The notes under the pieces: model-generated
Told to the model about the DNA's origin: nothing
The model's database searches: none
The model's input: the letters and a program-made list of their open reading frames with translations, nothing else
In this document: one piece after another, positions 40,906-50,689 of the stretch
Layout of the letters: each line of letters begins with the position of its first letter
Numbering within the stretch: the first letter of the stretch is position 1
NCBI GenBank assembly: GCA_029961685.1
Contig: JARWKL010000005.1
Span: 18,256,164-18,320,163 of the forward strand
Direction of reading: 5' to 3'
DNA: 64,000 nt
Source: Aristolochia californica
Lineage: Eukaryota; Streptophyta; Magnoliopsida; Piperales; Aristolochiaceae
Position numbers and translations under genes: made by a program

Positions 40906-41397
40906 GGTTTTGATCCATAGCTCATTTGCATCTTTAACATTTTCAAGCAAGCATATCCATTTTTTAAAACATGTGTAGAAAAGTCTCTTTCTTATAAAAT
41001 TCCGAGCTATTATGGTTGAGCTAGTGGAATTTTCCAAACTTGGATAACAAACTTTTGTGGTCATTTGTGGTGTGTGAATAAATTTTCTTTATTTACATTT
41101 ATTTAGTGCTTTAAATTATTTCCATAAATGCACTCTAAAATTTTGATTTTGTTGTGAACTAGTTGCCTTTTATCTCTTTTTTTTATTTTATGAGATGAAG
41201 GGAAAGTGAAAACTCAAGTTTTTATTTAAGAAAAAAGTATACATCTATAATGGAAATGCACAATGCACAAATGTAGAAAGAGATAATTCAGAAAAGTGTC
41301 TGTAATTTTTAGGGATTGTAAACTCTTTTTACGTTTTATATATCAGGTTCTGCAATCGTCGGGAAAAGGGGGAGGTTGGGGATTTTTAACTAAGTGT

Positions 41398-41415
41398 TGA
41401 CTCCCAGTTACGCAT
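41398..41415 (+). other. Deletion scar, ~35 bp
   Basis: TTGACTCCCA joins GTTACGCATGATAA near 41,406, losing ATCCATAAGTCATTCC and the following ATATAGCCC. The spacing is 642 bp. Confidence 0.85.
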
Positions 41416-41569
41416 GATAAATCACGTTACAATCATCTATGATCGTTAGGTCAGCTTTTTGTAAATGGGCAAAATAATGGCTTGTTTGACTCGGGTAAAT
41501 ATTTCACCGCAGGTTCACTTGAGATATTAATGTTATTCTCTTTAAATGGTCTGGATCCATAGGTCATTT

Positions 41570-41595
41570 GCGTCTTTAACATGTGTAGAAAATCA
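41570..41595 (+). other. Deletion between ACATGT repeats, ~40 bp
   Basis: TCTTTAACATGTGTAGAAAA. The first ACATGT of the monomer is fused to the second, removing GCATGC and the loop between them. ACATGT is palindromic and present at both edges, so the join is at perfect six-base homology. Confidence 0.9.
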
Positions 41596-42124
41596 CTTTC
41601 TTATAAATATCCGAGCTATTAGGGTTGAACTAGGGGAATTTCCCACACTTGGATAACAAAACTTTGGTGTTCATTTGTGGTGTGTGAATAAATTTTCTTT
41701 ACTTACTTTTGTTTATTGCTTTAAATTCTATCCATACATAAACTCTAAAGTTTTCATTTTGTTGTGATCTGTTTGCCTTTTATCTTTTTTTTTTTGTTTA
41801 CGAGATGAAGGGAAAATGAAAATTCAAGTTTTGATTTCAGAAAAAACTATACTTCTAAAATGGAAATGCACAATGCACAAATGTAGAGACAGATAATTCC
41901 AAAAAGTGTCAGTAATTTTTAGGGATTGTAAAGTCTTTTTACATTTTAAATATCAGGTTCAGTAATTGTCTGGAAAAGGGGGAAGTAGGGGATTTTTAAC
42001 AGTGTTGACTACCAATCCATAAGTAATTCCTTACAAAAATATAGGCCGTTGTGCATGATAAATCATTTTACAATCATCTGTGATCATCAGTTAAGCTTTT
42101 TTGTAAATGGGCAAAATAATAGCT

Positions 42125-42170
42125 TGTTTGACATGAGAATTTAATATCCCACAGCACATTCACTTGAGAA
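42125..42170 (+). repeat. Short local duplication of GAGAATTTAAT
   Basis: GACATGAGAATTTAATATCCC replaces the usual GACTCGGGTAAATATCCC, and the normal TTGAGAATTTAATG follows about 35 bp later. This looks like short template switching or conversion within the unit. Confidence 0.7.
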
Positions 42171-42873
42171 TTTAATGTTATTCTCTTTAAAAGGTTTGGC
42201 TCCATAGGTCATTTGCATCTTTAACATGTTTCAAGTATGCATATACATTTTTAAAACATGTGTAGAAAAATCTCTTTCTTATAAAATTCTGAGCTATTAG
42301 GGTTGAATTAGTGGAATGTCACAAACATGGATAATAAAACTTTTGTGTTCATTTGTGGCGTGTGAATAAATTTTCTTTAATTACATTTGTTTATTGCTTT
42401 AAATTATTTCCATACATAAACTCAAAAATTTTCATTTTTTTGTGATCTATTTGCCTTTAATCTCTTTTTTTTGGTTTAGGAGATGAAGGGAAAGCAAAAA
42501 CTCAAGTTTTGATTTAAGAAAAAAGTATACATCTAATATGGAAATGCACAATGCACAAATGTTGAGAGAGATAATTCAAAAAAGTGTGTGTAATTTTTAG
42601 GGATTGTAATCACTTTTTAATTTTTATATTTCAGGTTCTGCAATCCTCGGGAAAAGGGGGAGGTGGGGGATTTAAAACTGATTGTTGACTCCCAATCCAT
42701 AAGTCATTCCTTGAAAAAATATAGCCTGTTATGTAGGAAAAATCACTTTACAATCATCTAAGTTCGTTAGGTCAGCTTTTTATAAATGTTTAAAATAATG
42801 GCTTGTTTGACTCGGGTAAATATCCCACCGCATGTTCACTTGAGAATTTAATGTTATTCTCTTTAAAATGATT

Positions 42874-43547
42874 GGATCCATTGGTCATTTCCATCTTTAA
42901 CATGTTTCAAGCATGCATATCCATTTTTAAAACAAGTGTAGAAAAATCTCTTTCTAATAAAATTCCGAGCTATTAGGGTTGAATTAGTGGAATTTCCCAA
43001 ACTTGGACAACAAAACTTTTGTGTTCATTTGTGGTGTGTGAATAAATTTTCTTTACTTACATTTGTTTATTGTTTTAAATTCTTCCATACATAAACTCTA
43101 CAATTTTCATTTTGTTGTGATCTATTTGCCTTTTATCTCTTTTTTTTGTTTACGTGATGAAGGGAAAGCAAAAACTTAAGTTTTGATTTAAGAAAAAATT
43201 ATACATCCAAAATGGAAATGCACAATGCTCAAATGTAGAGAGAGATAATTTCAAAAAGTGTCTATAATTCTTAGGGATTGTAAACACTTTTTAATTTTTA
43301 TATATCAGGTTCTACAATCGGCGGGAAAAAGGAGAGGCGGGGGATTTTAAACTGAGTGTTGACTCCCAATCCATAAGTCATTCCTTAAAAAAATATAGCT
43401 CGTTACGCATCATAAATCTGTTTACAATCATCTATGATTGTTAGGTCAGCTTTTTGTAAATGGGCAAAATAATAGCTACTTTGACTCAGGTAAATATCCC
43501 ACTGCACGTTCAATTGAGAATTTAATATTATTCTCTTTAAAAGGTTT
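42874..43547 (+). repeat. Reference monomer (674 bp) showing the family landmarks
   Basis: I chose this as a near-typical unit, from GGATCC to the base before the next one. In order it shows GGATCC at 42,874, GCATGC at 42,911, TTAGGGTT at 42,973-42,980 and a T-run at 43,140-43,147 followed by TTTACG and GATGAAGGG. Next come an A-rich stretch with ATACATCCAAAATGG near 43,201, TTTTTATATATCAGG near 43,296-43,309, a G-rich tract at 43,323-43,343, and GACTCCC at 43,361-43,367. The monomer has no long open frame in any register. The segment from GACTCCC through GGATCC to TTAGGGTT looks better conserved by eye than the T-run and A-rich part. The choice of start point is arbitrary. Confidence 0.9.
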
Positions 43548-45699
43548 GGATCCAAAGGTCATTTGCATCTTAAACATTTTTCGTGCATGCATATCCATTT
43601 TTTAAAACATGTGTACAAAAATCTCTTTCTTATAAAATTTTGTGCTATTAGGGTTGAGCTAGTGGAATTTCCCAAACTTGGATAACAAACTTTTGTGTTC
43701 ATTTGTGGGGTGTGAATAAATTTTTTTATATACATTTGTTTATTGCTTTAAATTATTTCCTTACATAAACTCTAAAATTTTCATCTTGTTGTGAACTATT
43801 TGCCTATTTTCACTTTTTTTTTGTTTACGAGATGAAGGGAAAGTGAAAACTCAAGTTTTGATTTAAGAAAAAAGTATACATCTACAATGGCACTTCATAT
43901 TGCAAAAATTTAGAGAGAGATAATTACAAAAGGTGTTCTTAATTTTTAGGGATTGTATAATCTTTTTAGTTTTTATATATATCTGGCTCTGCAATAGTCG
44001 GGAAAAGGGGGAGGCGGGGGATTTTTAAGTTAGTGTTGACTCCTAATCCATATGTAATTCCTTAAAAAAATATAGCCTGTTACGCATGATAAATCACTCT
44101 ACAATCATCTATGATCGTTAGGTCAACTTTTTGTAACTGGGCTAAATAATAGTTTGTTTGATTCGGGTAAAACTCCCACCGCACGTTCACTTGAGAATTT
44201 ATTGTTATTCTCTTTAGAAGGTTTGGATCCATAGGTCATTTGCATCTTTAACATGTTTCAAGCTTGCATATCCATTTTTTAAAACAAGTGTAGAAAAATC
44301 TCGTTCTTATAAAATTCTTAGCTATTGGGGTTGAATTAGTGGAATTTCATAAACTTGGATAACAAAACTTTTGTGTTCAATTGTGATGTGTGAATAAATT
44401 TTTTTTACAAACATTTGTTTACTTCTTTAAATTCTTTCCATACATAAACTCTAAAAGGTTCATTTTGTTGTGATCTATTTGCCTTCTATCTCTTTTTTTT
44501 TATTTATGAGATGAAGGAAAAGTGAAAACTCAAGTTTTGATTTAATAAAAAAGTATACATCTATAATGGAAATTCACAACACACAAATGTAGAGAGAGAT
44601 AATTCCAAAAAGTGTCTGTAATTTTAGGGATTGTAAACCATTTTAAGTTTTTATATATTAGGTTCTGCAATTGTCAGGAAAAGAGGGTGGCTGGGGATTT
44701 TTAACATAGTGTTGAAGGCCAATCCATAAGTCATTCCTTACAAAAATATAGCCCGTTACACATGATAAATCAGTTTAAAATCATCTATGATCGTTAGGTC
44801 AGCTTTTTGTAAATGGGCAAAATAATGGCTAGTTTGACTCAGGTAAATATCCCACCAGACGTTCACTTGATAATTTGATATTATTCTCTTTACAAGGTTT
44901 GGATCCATAGGTCATTTTCATCTTTAACATTTTCCAAGCATGCATATCCCTTTTTTAAAACATGTGTAGAAAAATCTCTTTCTTATAAAATTCTGAGCTA
45001 TTAGGGTTCAACTGGTGGAATTTCCCAAACTTGGATAACAAAACTTTTGTGTTCATTTCTGGTGTGTGAATAAATTTTCTTTACTTACATTTGTTTATTT
45101 CTTTAAATTTTTTCCATACATAAACTCTAAAATTTTCATCTTGTTGTGATCTATTTGCCTTTTAAATCCTTTTTTTTTATTAGATAAAGGGAAAGTAAAA
45201 AATTTAGTTTTGATTTAAGAAAATAGTATACATGTAAAATGGAAATTCAAAATGCACAAATGTAGGGAGAGATAATTCCAAAAAGTTTCTATAATTTTTA
45301 GGGATTGTAAACTCTTTTTAGTTTTTATATATCAGGTTCTGCAATCGTCGGGAAAATGGGGAGGAGGGGGATTTTTAAATGAGTGTTGACTCCCAATCCA
45401 TAAGTCATTCCTTAAAAAAATATAGTCCAATAAGCATGATAAATCACTTTACAATCATCTATGATCATTACGTCAGCTTTTTGTAAATGCGCAAAATAAT
45501 GGCTTGTTTGACTCGGGTAAATATCCCAATGCACGTACACTTGAGAAGTTAATGTTATTCTCTTTAAAAGGTTTGGATCCATAGGTCATTTGCTTCTTTA
45601 ACATGTTTCAAGCATGCATATCCATTTTTTAAACCATGTGGAGAGAAATTTCTTTCTTTTAAAATTCCCGCTATTTGGGTTAAACCAGTGGAATTTCCC

Positions 45700-45750
45700 A
45701 AACTTGGGTAACAAAACTTTTGCGTTTGTAAGGAATTACTTATGGATTGG
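45700..45750. other. Inversion junction between the two array arms
   Basis: Forward-sense sequence reads normally through AACTTGGGTAACAAAACTTT to 45,720 and TGCGTT to 45,726. It then continues as reverse-complement monomer, TTTGTAAGGAATTACTTATGG, from 45,725. The switch is therefore placed at 45,724-45,728, with about three shared T bases. The joined points are different positions within the monomer, so the junction is not a symmetric palindrome. There is no transposon, spacer or target-site duplication at the join. Confidence 0.9.
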
Positions 45751-46088
45751 GAACCAACACTTTGTTAAAAATCCCAAGCCTCCCTTTTTTCCCGACGATT
45801 GCTGAACTTGATATATAAAATGTAAAAAGAGTTTACAATCCCTAAAAATTAAAAACACTTTTTGGAATTATCTCTCTCTACATTTGTGCATTGTGCATTT
45901 CTATTTTAGATGTATACTTTTTTATTAAATCAAAACTCGAGTTCTCACTTTCCCTTCATCGCGAAAACAAAAAAAAAGAGATAAAAGGCAAACAGATCAG
46001 AACAAAATGACAATTTTAGAGTTTATTTGTGGGAAGAATTTAAAGCAATAAACAATTATAAGTAAAGAAAATTTATTCACACATCAAA
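45725..46088 (-). repeat. Orphan inverted fragment of forward-arm type
   Basis: This partial unit lies between the orientation switch and the start of the N-type arm. It is in reverse orientation but carries forward-arm variants: GCAATAAACA near 46,045 (the reverse of TGTTTATTGC) and AAGCCTCCC near 45,776, resembling the M/D units to the left. It ends near 46,087 after TTATTCACACATCAA, where the sequence jumps back to GAGATAAAAGGC. The fragment therefore seems to have been carried along with the inversion. Confidence 0.65.
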
Positions 46089-46199
46089 GAGATAAAAGGC
46101 ATATAGAATAAAAAAAAATGAAAATTGTTGAGTTTATGTATGGAAAGGATTTAAAACAAAAAAAAAATGCAAGAAAAGAAAATTTATTCACACAACACA
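45978..46199 (-). repeat. Apparent 111 bp tandem duplication at a register break
   Basis: GAGATAAAAGGC occurs at 45,978 and again at 46,089, and the intervening sequence is paralogous through TTTATTCACACA. The two copies are not close relatives. The first has forward-arm variants. The second (GGCATATAG, AAATTGTTGAG, GCAAGAAAAG) resembles 60,569-60,690. The likely cause is an out-of-register join between two subfamilies rather than slippage. Just downstream, near 46,217, about 13 bp is missing between TTTTG and GGAAATTCC. Confidence 0.75.
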
Positions 46200-48260
46200 A
46201 ATGAACACAAAAGTTTTGGAAATTCCACTAGTTCAACCCTAATAGCTCGGAATTTTTTATGCAAGAGATTTTTCTATACATGTTATTTAAAAATTGGATA
46301 TGCATGATTGAAACATGTTAAAGATGCGAATGACTTATGGATCCAAACATTTAAAAGAGAATAACATTTAATTCTCAAGTGAAGGTGTGGTGGGATATAT
46401 ACCTGAGTCAAACAAGCCATTATTTTGCCCATTTACAAAAAGCTGACCTAACGATCATAGATGATTGTAAAGTCATCTATCATGCATAACGGGCTATATT
46501 TTTGTAAAGAATGACTTATGCATTTGGAGTCAACACTCAGTTAAAAATCCTCCGCCTACCCCTTTTCCTAATGATTGCAAAACCTGATATATAAAAACTA
46601 AAAAAAATTTACAATCCCTAAAAATTACAGACACTTTTTGGAATTATCTCTCTCTACATTTGTGCATTGTGCATTTCCATTTTTTATGTTACTTTTTTCT
46701 TTAATCAAAACTTGAGTTTTCACTTTCCCTTCATTTCGTAAACAATAAAAGAGATAAAAGGCAAATAGATCACACCAAAACTAAAATTTTAGAGTTTATG
46801 CACAGAAAGAATTTAAAGCAATAAAAAATATAAGTAAAGAAAATTTATTCACACACTACAACTGAACACAAAAGTTTTGTTGTCCATGTTTGGGAAATTC
46901 CCCTATTTCAATCCTAATAACTCGAAATTTTATAAGAAAGTAATTTTTCTACACATGTTTTAAAAAAGGGGTATACATGCTTGAAACTTGTTAAAGATTC
47001 AAATTATCTATGGATCGAAACATTTTAAAGATAACATTAAATTCTCAAGTGAAGGTGCGGTGGGATATTTACTAGAGTTAAACAAGCCATTGTTTTTCCC
47101 ATTTACAAAAAGGTGACATAACGCTCATAGATGATTGTAAAGTGATTTATCATACATAACGGGCTATATTCTTGTATGAAATGACTTATGGATTGGTAGT
47201 CAACACTTAGTTAAAAATCCGCAGTCTCCCCCTTTTCCGGATGATTGCAAAACCTGATATATAAAAACTAAGAAGAGTTTACAATGCCTAAAAATTACAG
47301 ATACTTTGTGGAATTATCTCTCTGAACATTTTTGGATAGTGCAATTCCATTTTAGATGTATACTTTTTTCTAAAATCAAAACTTGAGTTTTCACTTTCCC
47401 TTCATGTCGGAAAAGAAAAAAAGAGATAAAAGCAAATAGATCACAACAAAATAAAAATTTTAGAGTTGATGTATGGAAAGAATTTAAATCAATAACAAAT
47501 ATAAGTTAAGAAAATTTATTCACACACCACTAATGAACACAAAAGTTTTGTTATCCAAGTTTGGGAAATTCCTCCTGTTCAACCCTAATAGCTCAAAATT
47601 TTATAAGAAAGTGATTTTTCCTCACATGTTTTAAAAAATGGATAAGCATGCTTGAAGCATGTTAAAGATTCAAATGACATATAGATCCAAACATTTTAAA
47701 GAGAATACTATTAAATTCTCAAGTGAAGGTGCGGTGGAATATTTACCCGAGTCAAACAAGCCATTATTTTGCCCATTTACAAAAAGCTGACCTAGTGATC
47801 ACAGATAATTGTAAAGTGATCTATCACGCGTAACGGTCTATATTTTTTTAAGGAAGGACTTATGGATTTGAAGTCAACACTCAGTTAAAAATACACCGCC
47901 TGCCCCTTTGCCCGATGATTGCAAAACCTGATATATAAAAACTAAAAATATTTTCCAATCCCTAAAAATTACAGACTCTTTTTGAAATTATCTCTCTCTA
48001 CATTTGTGCATTGTGCATTTCCATTTTTTATGTTACTTTTTCCTAAAATCAGAACTTCAGTTTTCAATTTCTCTTCATCTTGTAAAAAAAGAAAAGAGAT
48101 CAATGGGAAATAGATCACACGAAAATTAAAATTTTAGAGTTTATGTATGGAAAGAATATAAAGCAATAACAAATGTAAGTAAAGAAAATTTATTCACACA
48201 CCACAAATGAACACAAAAGGTTTTTCATCAAAATTTAGGAAATTCCACTAGTTCAACCCT
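46089..48260 (-). repeat. N-arm long repeat block, copy A
   Basis: This segment shares private variants with 60,569-64,000. In the first unit these are ACATTTAAAAGAG, GTAAAGTCATCTATCATG and TCCTAATGATTGC. In the second they are ACATTTTAAAGATAAC, AGGTGACATAACG, TCTCTGAACATTT and TTCATGTCG. In the third they are GATCACAGATAATTG, GATCTATCA and AAGGAAGGACTTATGG, then TTTATGTTACTTTTTCC. Landmark offsets are 14,491, 14,491 and 14,488 bp. From about 47,700 the best match shifts to an offset of 15,743 bp. Confidence 0.8.
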
Positions 48261-48419
48261 AATTACACGTAATTTTATAAGAAAGAGATTTATCTAAACA
48301 TTTTTTAAAAATTAGATATGTTTGCTTGAAACATGTTAAAGATGCAAATGACCTTTGGATCCAAACCTTTTAAAGAGAATAATATTAAATTCTCAAGTGA
48401 ACGTGCGGTGGGATATTTA

Positions 48420-48440
48420 CATGAGTCATTTACATAAAGC
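48420..48440 (-). other. Deletion scar, ~23 bp
   Basis: ACATGAGTCATTTACATAAAGC. The AAACAAGCCATTATTTTGCCC part is missing between GAGTC and ATTTAC. The spacing is 651 bp. Confidence 0.8.
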
Positions 48441-49007
48441 TGACCTAACAATCATAAATGATTGTAAAGTGATTTATCATGCGTAACGGGCTATATTTTT
48501 GTAAGGAATGACTTATGGATTTGCAGTCAACACTCAGTTAAAAATCCTTGCCTCCTCCTTTTCCCGATGATTACAGAACCTGATATATAAAACCAAAAAA
48601 AGAGTTTAAAATCCCTAAAAATTACAGATACTTTTGAAATATCTCTCTCTACATTTGTGCATTGTGCATTTAAATTTTACAAGTATACTTTTTTCTTAAA
48701 TCAAAACTTGATTTTTCACTTTCCCTTCATCTCGTAAACAAAAAAAGAGATAAAAGGTTAATAGATCACAACAAAATAAAAATATTAGAGTTTATGTATG
48801 GAAAGAATTTAAAGAAATTAAAATTTTAAGTAAATAAAATATATTCACACACCACAAATGAAAAAAAAAGTTTTGTTATCCAAGGTTGGGAAATTTCACT
48901 CGTTCAACCCTGATAGCTCTTAATTTTATAAGAAAGAGAATTTTCTACGCATGTTTTAAAAAATGGATATTCATGTTTGAAACATGTTAAAGATGCAAAT
49001 GACCTAC

Positions 49008-49499
49008 GGGTCAAAAACTTTTAAAGAGAATAACCTTAAATTCTCAAGTGAAGGTGTGGTGGGATATTTACCCGAGTCAAACATGCCATTATTTTGCCCA
49101 TTTATAAAAAGCTGACCTAACGATCATAGATGATTGTAAACTGATTTATCATGAGTAATGGCTATATTTTTTTAAGGAATGACTATTGGACTTGGAGTCA
49201 ACACTCAGTTAAAAATCCCCACCTCCCCCTTTTCCCAACGATTGCAGAACCTTACATGTAAAAAATAAAAAGAGTTTTAAATCCCTAAAAATTACAGACA
49301 CTAAAAAATAAAAAGAGTTTTTTAATCCCTAAAAATTCACACACCACAAATGAACACAAAAGTTTTGTTATCCAAGTTTGGAAAATTCCACAAGTTAACC
49401 CCTTATCGGTCGTACTTTTATAAGAAAGAGATTTTTGAACACTTTTTTTAAAAAATGGATATGCATGCTTGAAACATGTTAAAAATGCAAATGACCTAT
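49008..49499 (-). repeat. Truncated monomer, 492 bp, with a small duplication
   Basis: A stretch containing AATAAAAAGAGTTTT and AATCCCTAAAAATT is present twice (about 49,262-49,292 and 49,305-49,337). The second copy then joins CACACACCACAAATG. More than 200 bp is lost between these points (T-run side and A-rich region). The duplication plus deletion suggests a template-switch repair event. Confidence 0.88.
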
Positions 49500-50689
49500 G
49501 GATCCAAACCTTTTACATTAAATTCTCAAGTGAAGGTTCCGTTGGATATTTACCCGAGTCAAACAAGCCATTATTTTGCCCATTTACAAAAAGCTAACCA
49601 AACGATCATAGATGATTGTGAAGTGATTTATAGTGCATAACGGGCTATATTTTTGTAAGCAATGACTTATGGATCGGGAGTCAACATTCAGTATAGAAAC
49701 CCCTGCCTCCCCCTTTTCCCGACGATTGCAAAATCTGCTATATAAAAACTAAAAAGAGTTTACAATCCCTTAAAAATAAATACACCTTTTGGAATTATCT
49801 CTTTCTATATTTTTGCATTGTGCTTTTTCATTTTGGATGCATAGCTTTTTCTTAAATCAAAACTTGAGTTTTCACTTTCCCTACCTCTCGTAAACAAAAA
49901 AAGTGATAATAGGCAAATAGATCACAAGAAAATGAAAATTTTAGAGTTTATGAATAGAAAAAATTTAAAGCAATAACAAATGATAGTAAAGAAAATTTAT
50001 TCATACACCACTAATGAACACAAAATTTTGTTATCCAAGTTTGGGAAATTCCAATATTTCAACCCTATTAGCTCGGAATTTTATAAGAAAGAGATTTTTC
50101 TACACATGTATTTTAGAAAAGGATACGCAACATTGAAACATGTTAAAGATGCAAATGACCTATGGATCGAAACCTTTTAAAGTGAGTAACATTTAATTCT
50201 CAAGTTCAGGTGCGGTGGGATATTTACCCGAGTCAAAGAAGCCATAATTTTTTTCTTCTACAAAAAGGTGGCATAACGATCATAGATGATTGTAAAGTGA
50301 TTTATCAAGCGTAACGGGCTATATTTTTGTATGGAAGAACTTATGGATTGGGAGTCAATGCTCAGTTAAACATCCACCGGCTCCCCCTTTTCCAGACGAT
50401 TGCAAAACCTGATATTTAAAAACTAAAAAGAGTTTACAATCCCTAAAAATTATAGACACTTTTTAGAATTATCTCTCTCTAAATTTGTGCATAGAGCATT
50501 TCCATTTTAGATGTATAATTTTTTCTTAAATCAAAATTTGAGTTTTCACTTTCCCTTCATCTCGGAAAAAAAATCATATAAAAGGCAAATAGATCATTCC
50601 AAAATAAAAATTTTAGAGTTGATGTACGGAAATAATTTAAAGCAATAAAAAATGTAAGTAAAGAAAATTTATTCACACACTATAAATGA

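Larger units (their letters stand above)
1..45724 (+). repeat. Satellite array, ~674 bp monomer, forward arm (69 units)
   Basis: This is a head-to-tail tandem array. The GGATCC landmark (or its mutated form) recurs at 378, 1053, 1738, 2416, 3092, 3767, 4442, 5152, 5782, 6431, 6849, 7501, 8172, 8831, (lost near 9490), 10142, 10779, 11454, 12134, 12811, 13488, 14159, 14827, 15466, 16142, 16807, 17482, 18158, 18831, 19507, 20187 and so on to 44225, 44901 and 45575. Most spacings are 671-680 bp. Shorter ones trace to internal deletions listed separately. Neighbouring units differ by scattered substitutions and one-base indels, so the array is old rather than freshly amplified. No gene, RNA gene or transposon interrupts it. 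The function is unknown; long arrays like this usually form constitutive heterochromatin. I do not recognise the family. Confidence 0.97.
37195..45724 (+). repeat. Sub-array of D-type monomers (right)
   Basis: Units read GTTGACTCCC and AAAACTTTTGTGTTC, apart from one M-like unit (about 44,515-45,180, GAAGGCC near 44,715, with TCTATAATGGAAATTCAC). Several deletions cluster at 40.8-41.6 kb. The last complete GGATCC is at 45,575, about 150 bp before the inversion. Confidence 0.7.

Noticed and set aside
43135..43165. T-run (A-run on the other strand) as a retroposon poly(A) tail
   Set aside because: It occurs at the same place in almost every unit, with no target-site duplication or element boundary beside it. 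It is part of the monomer.
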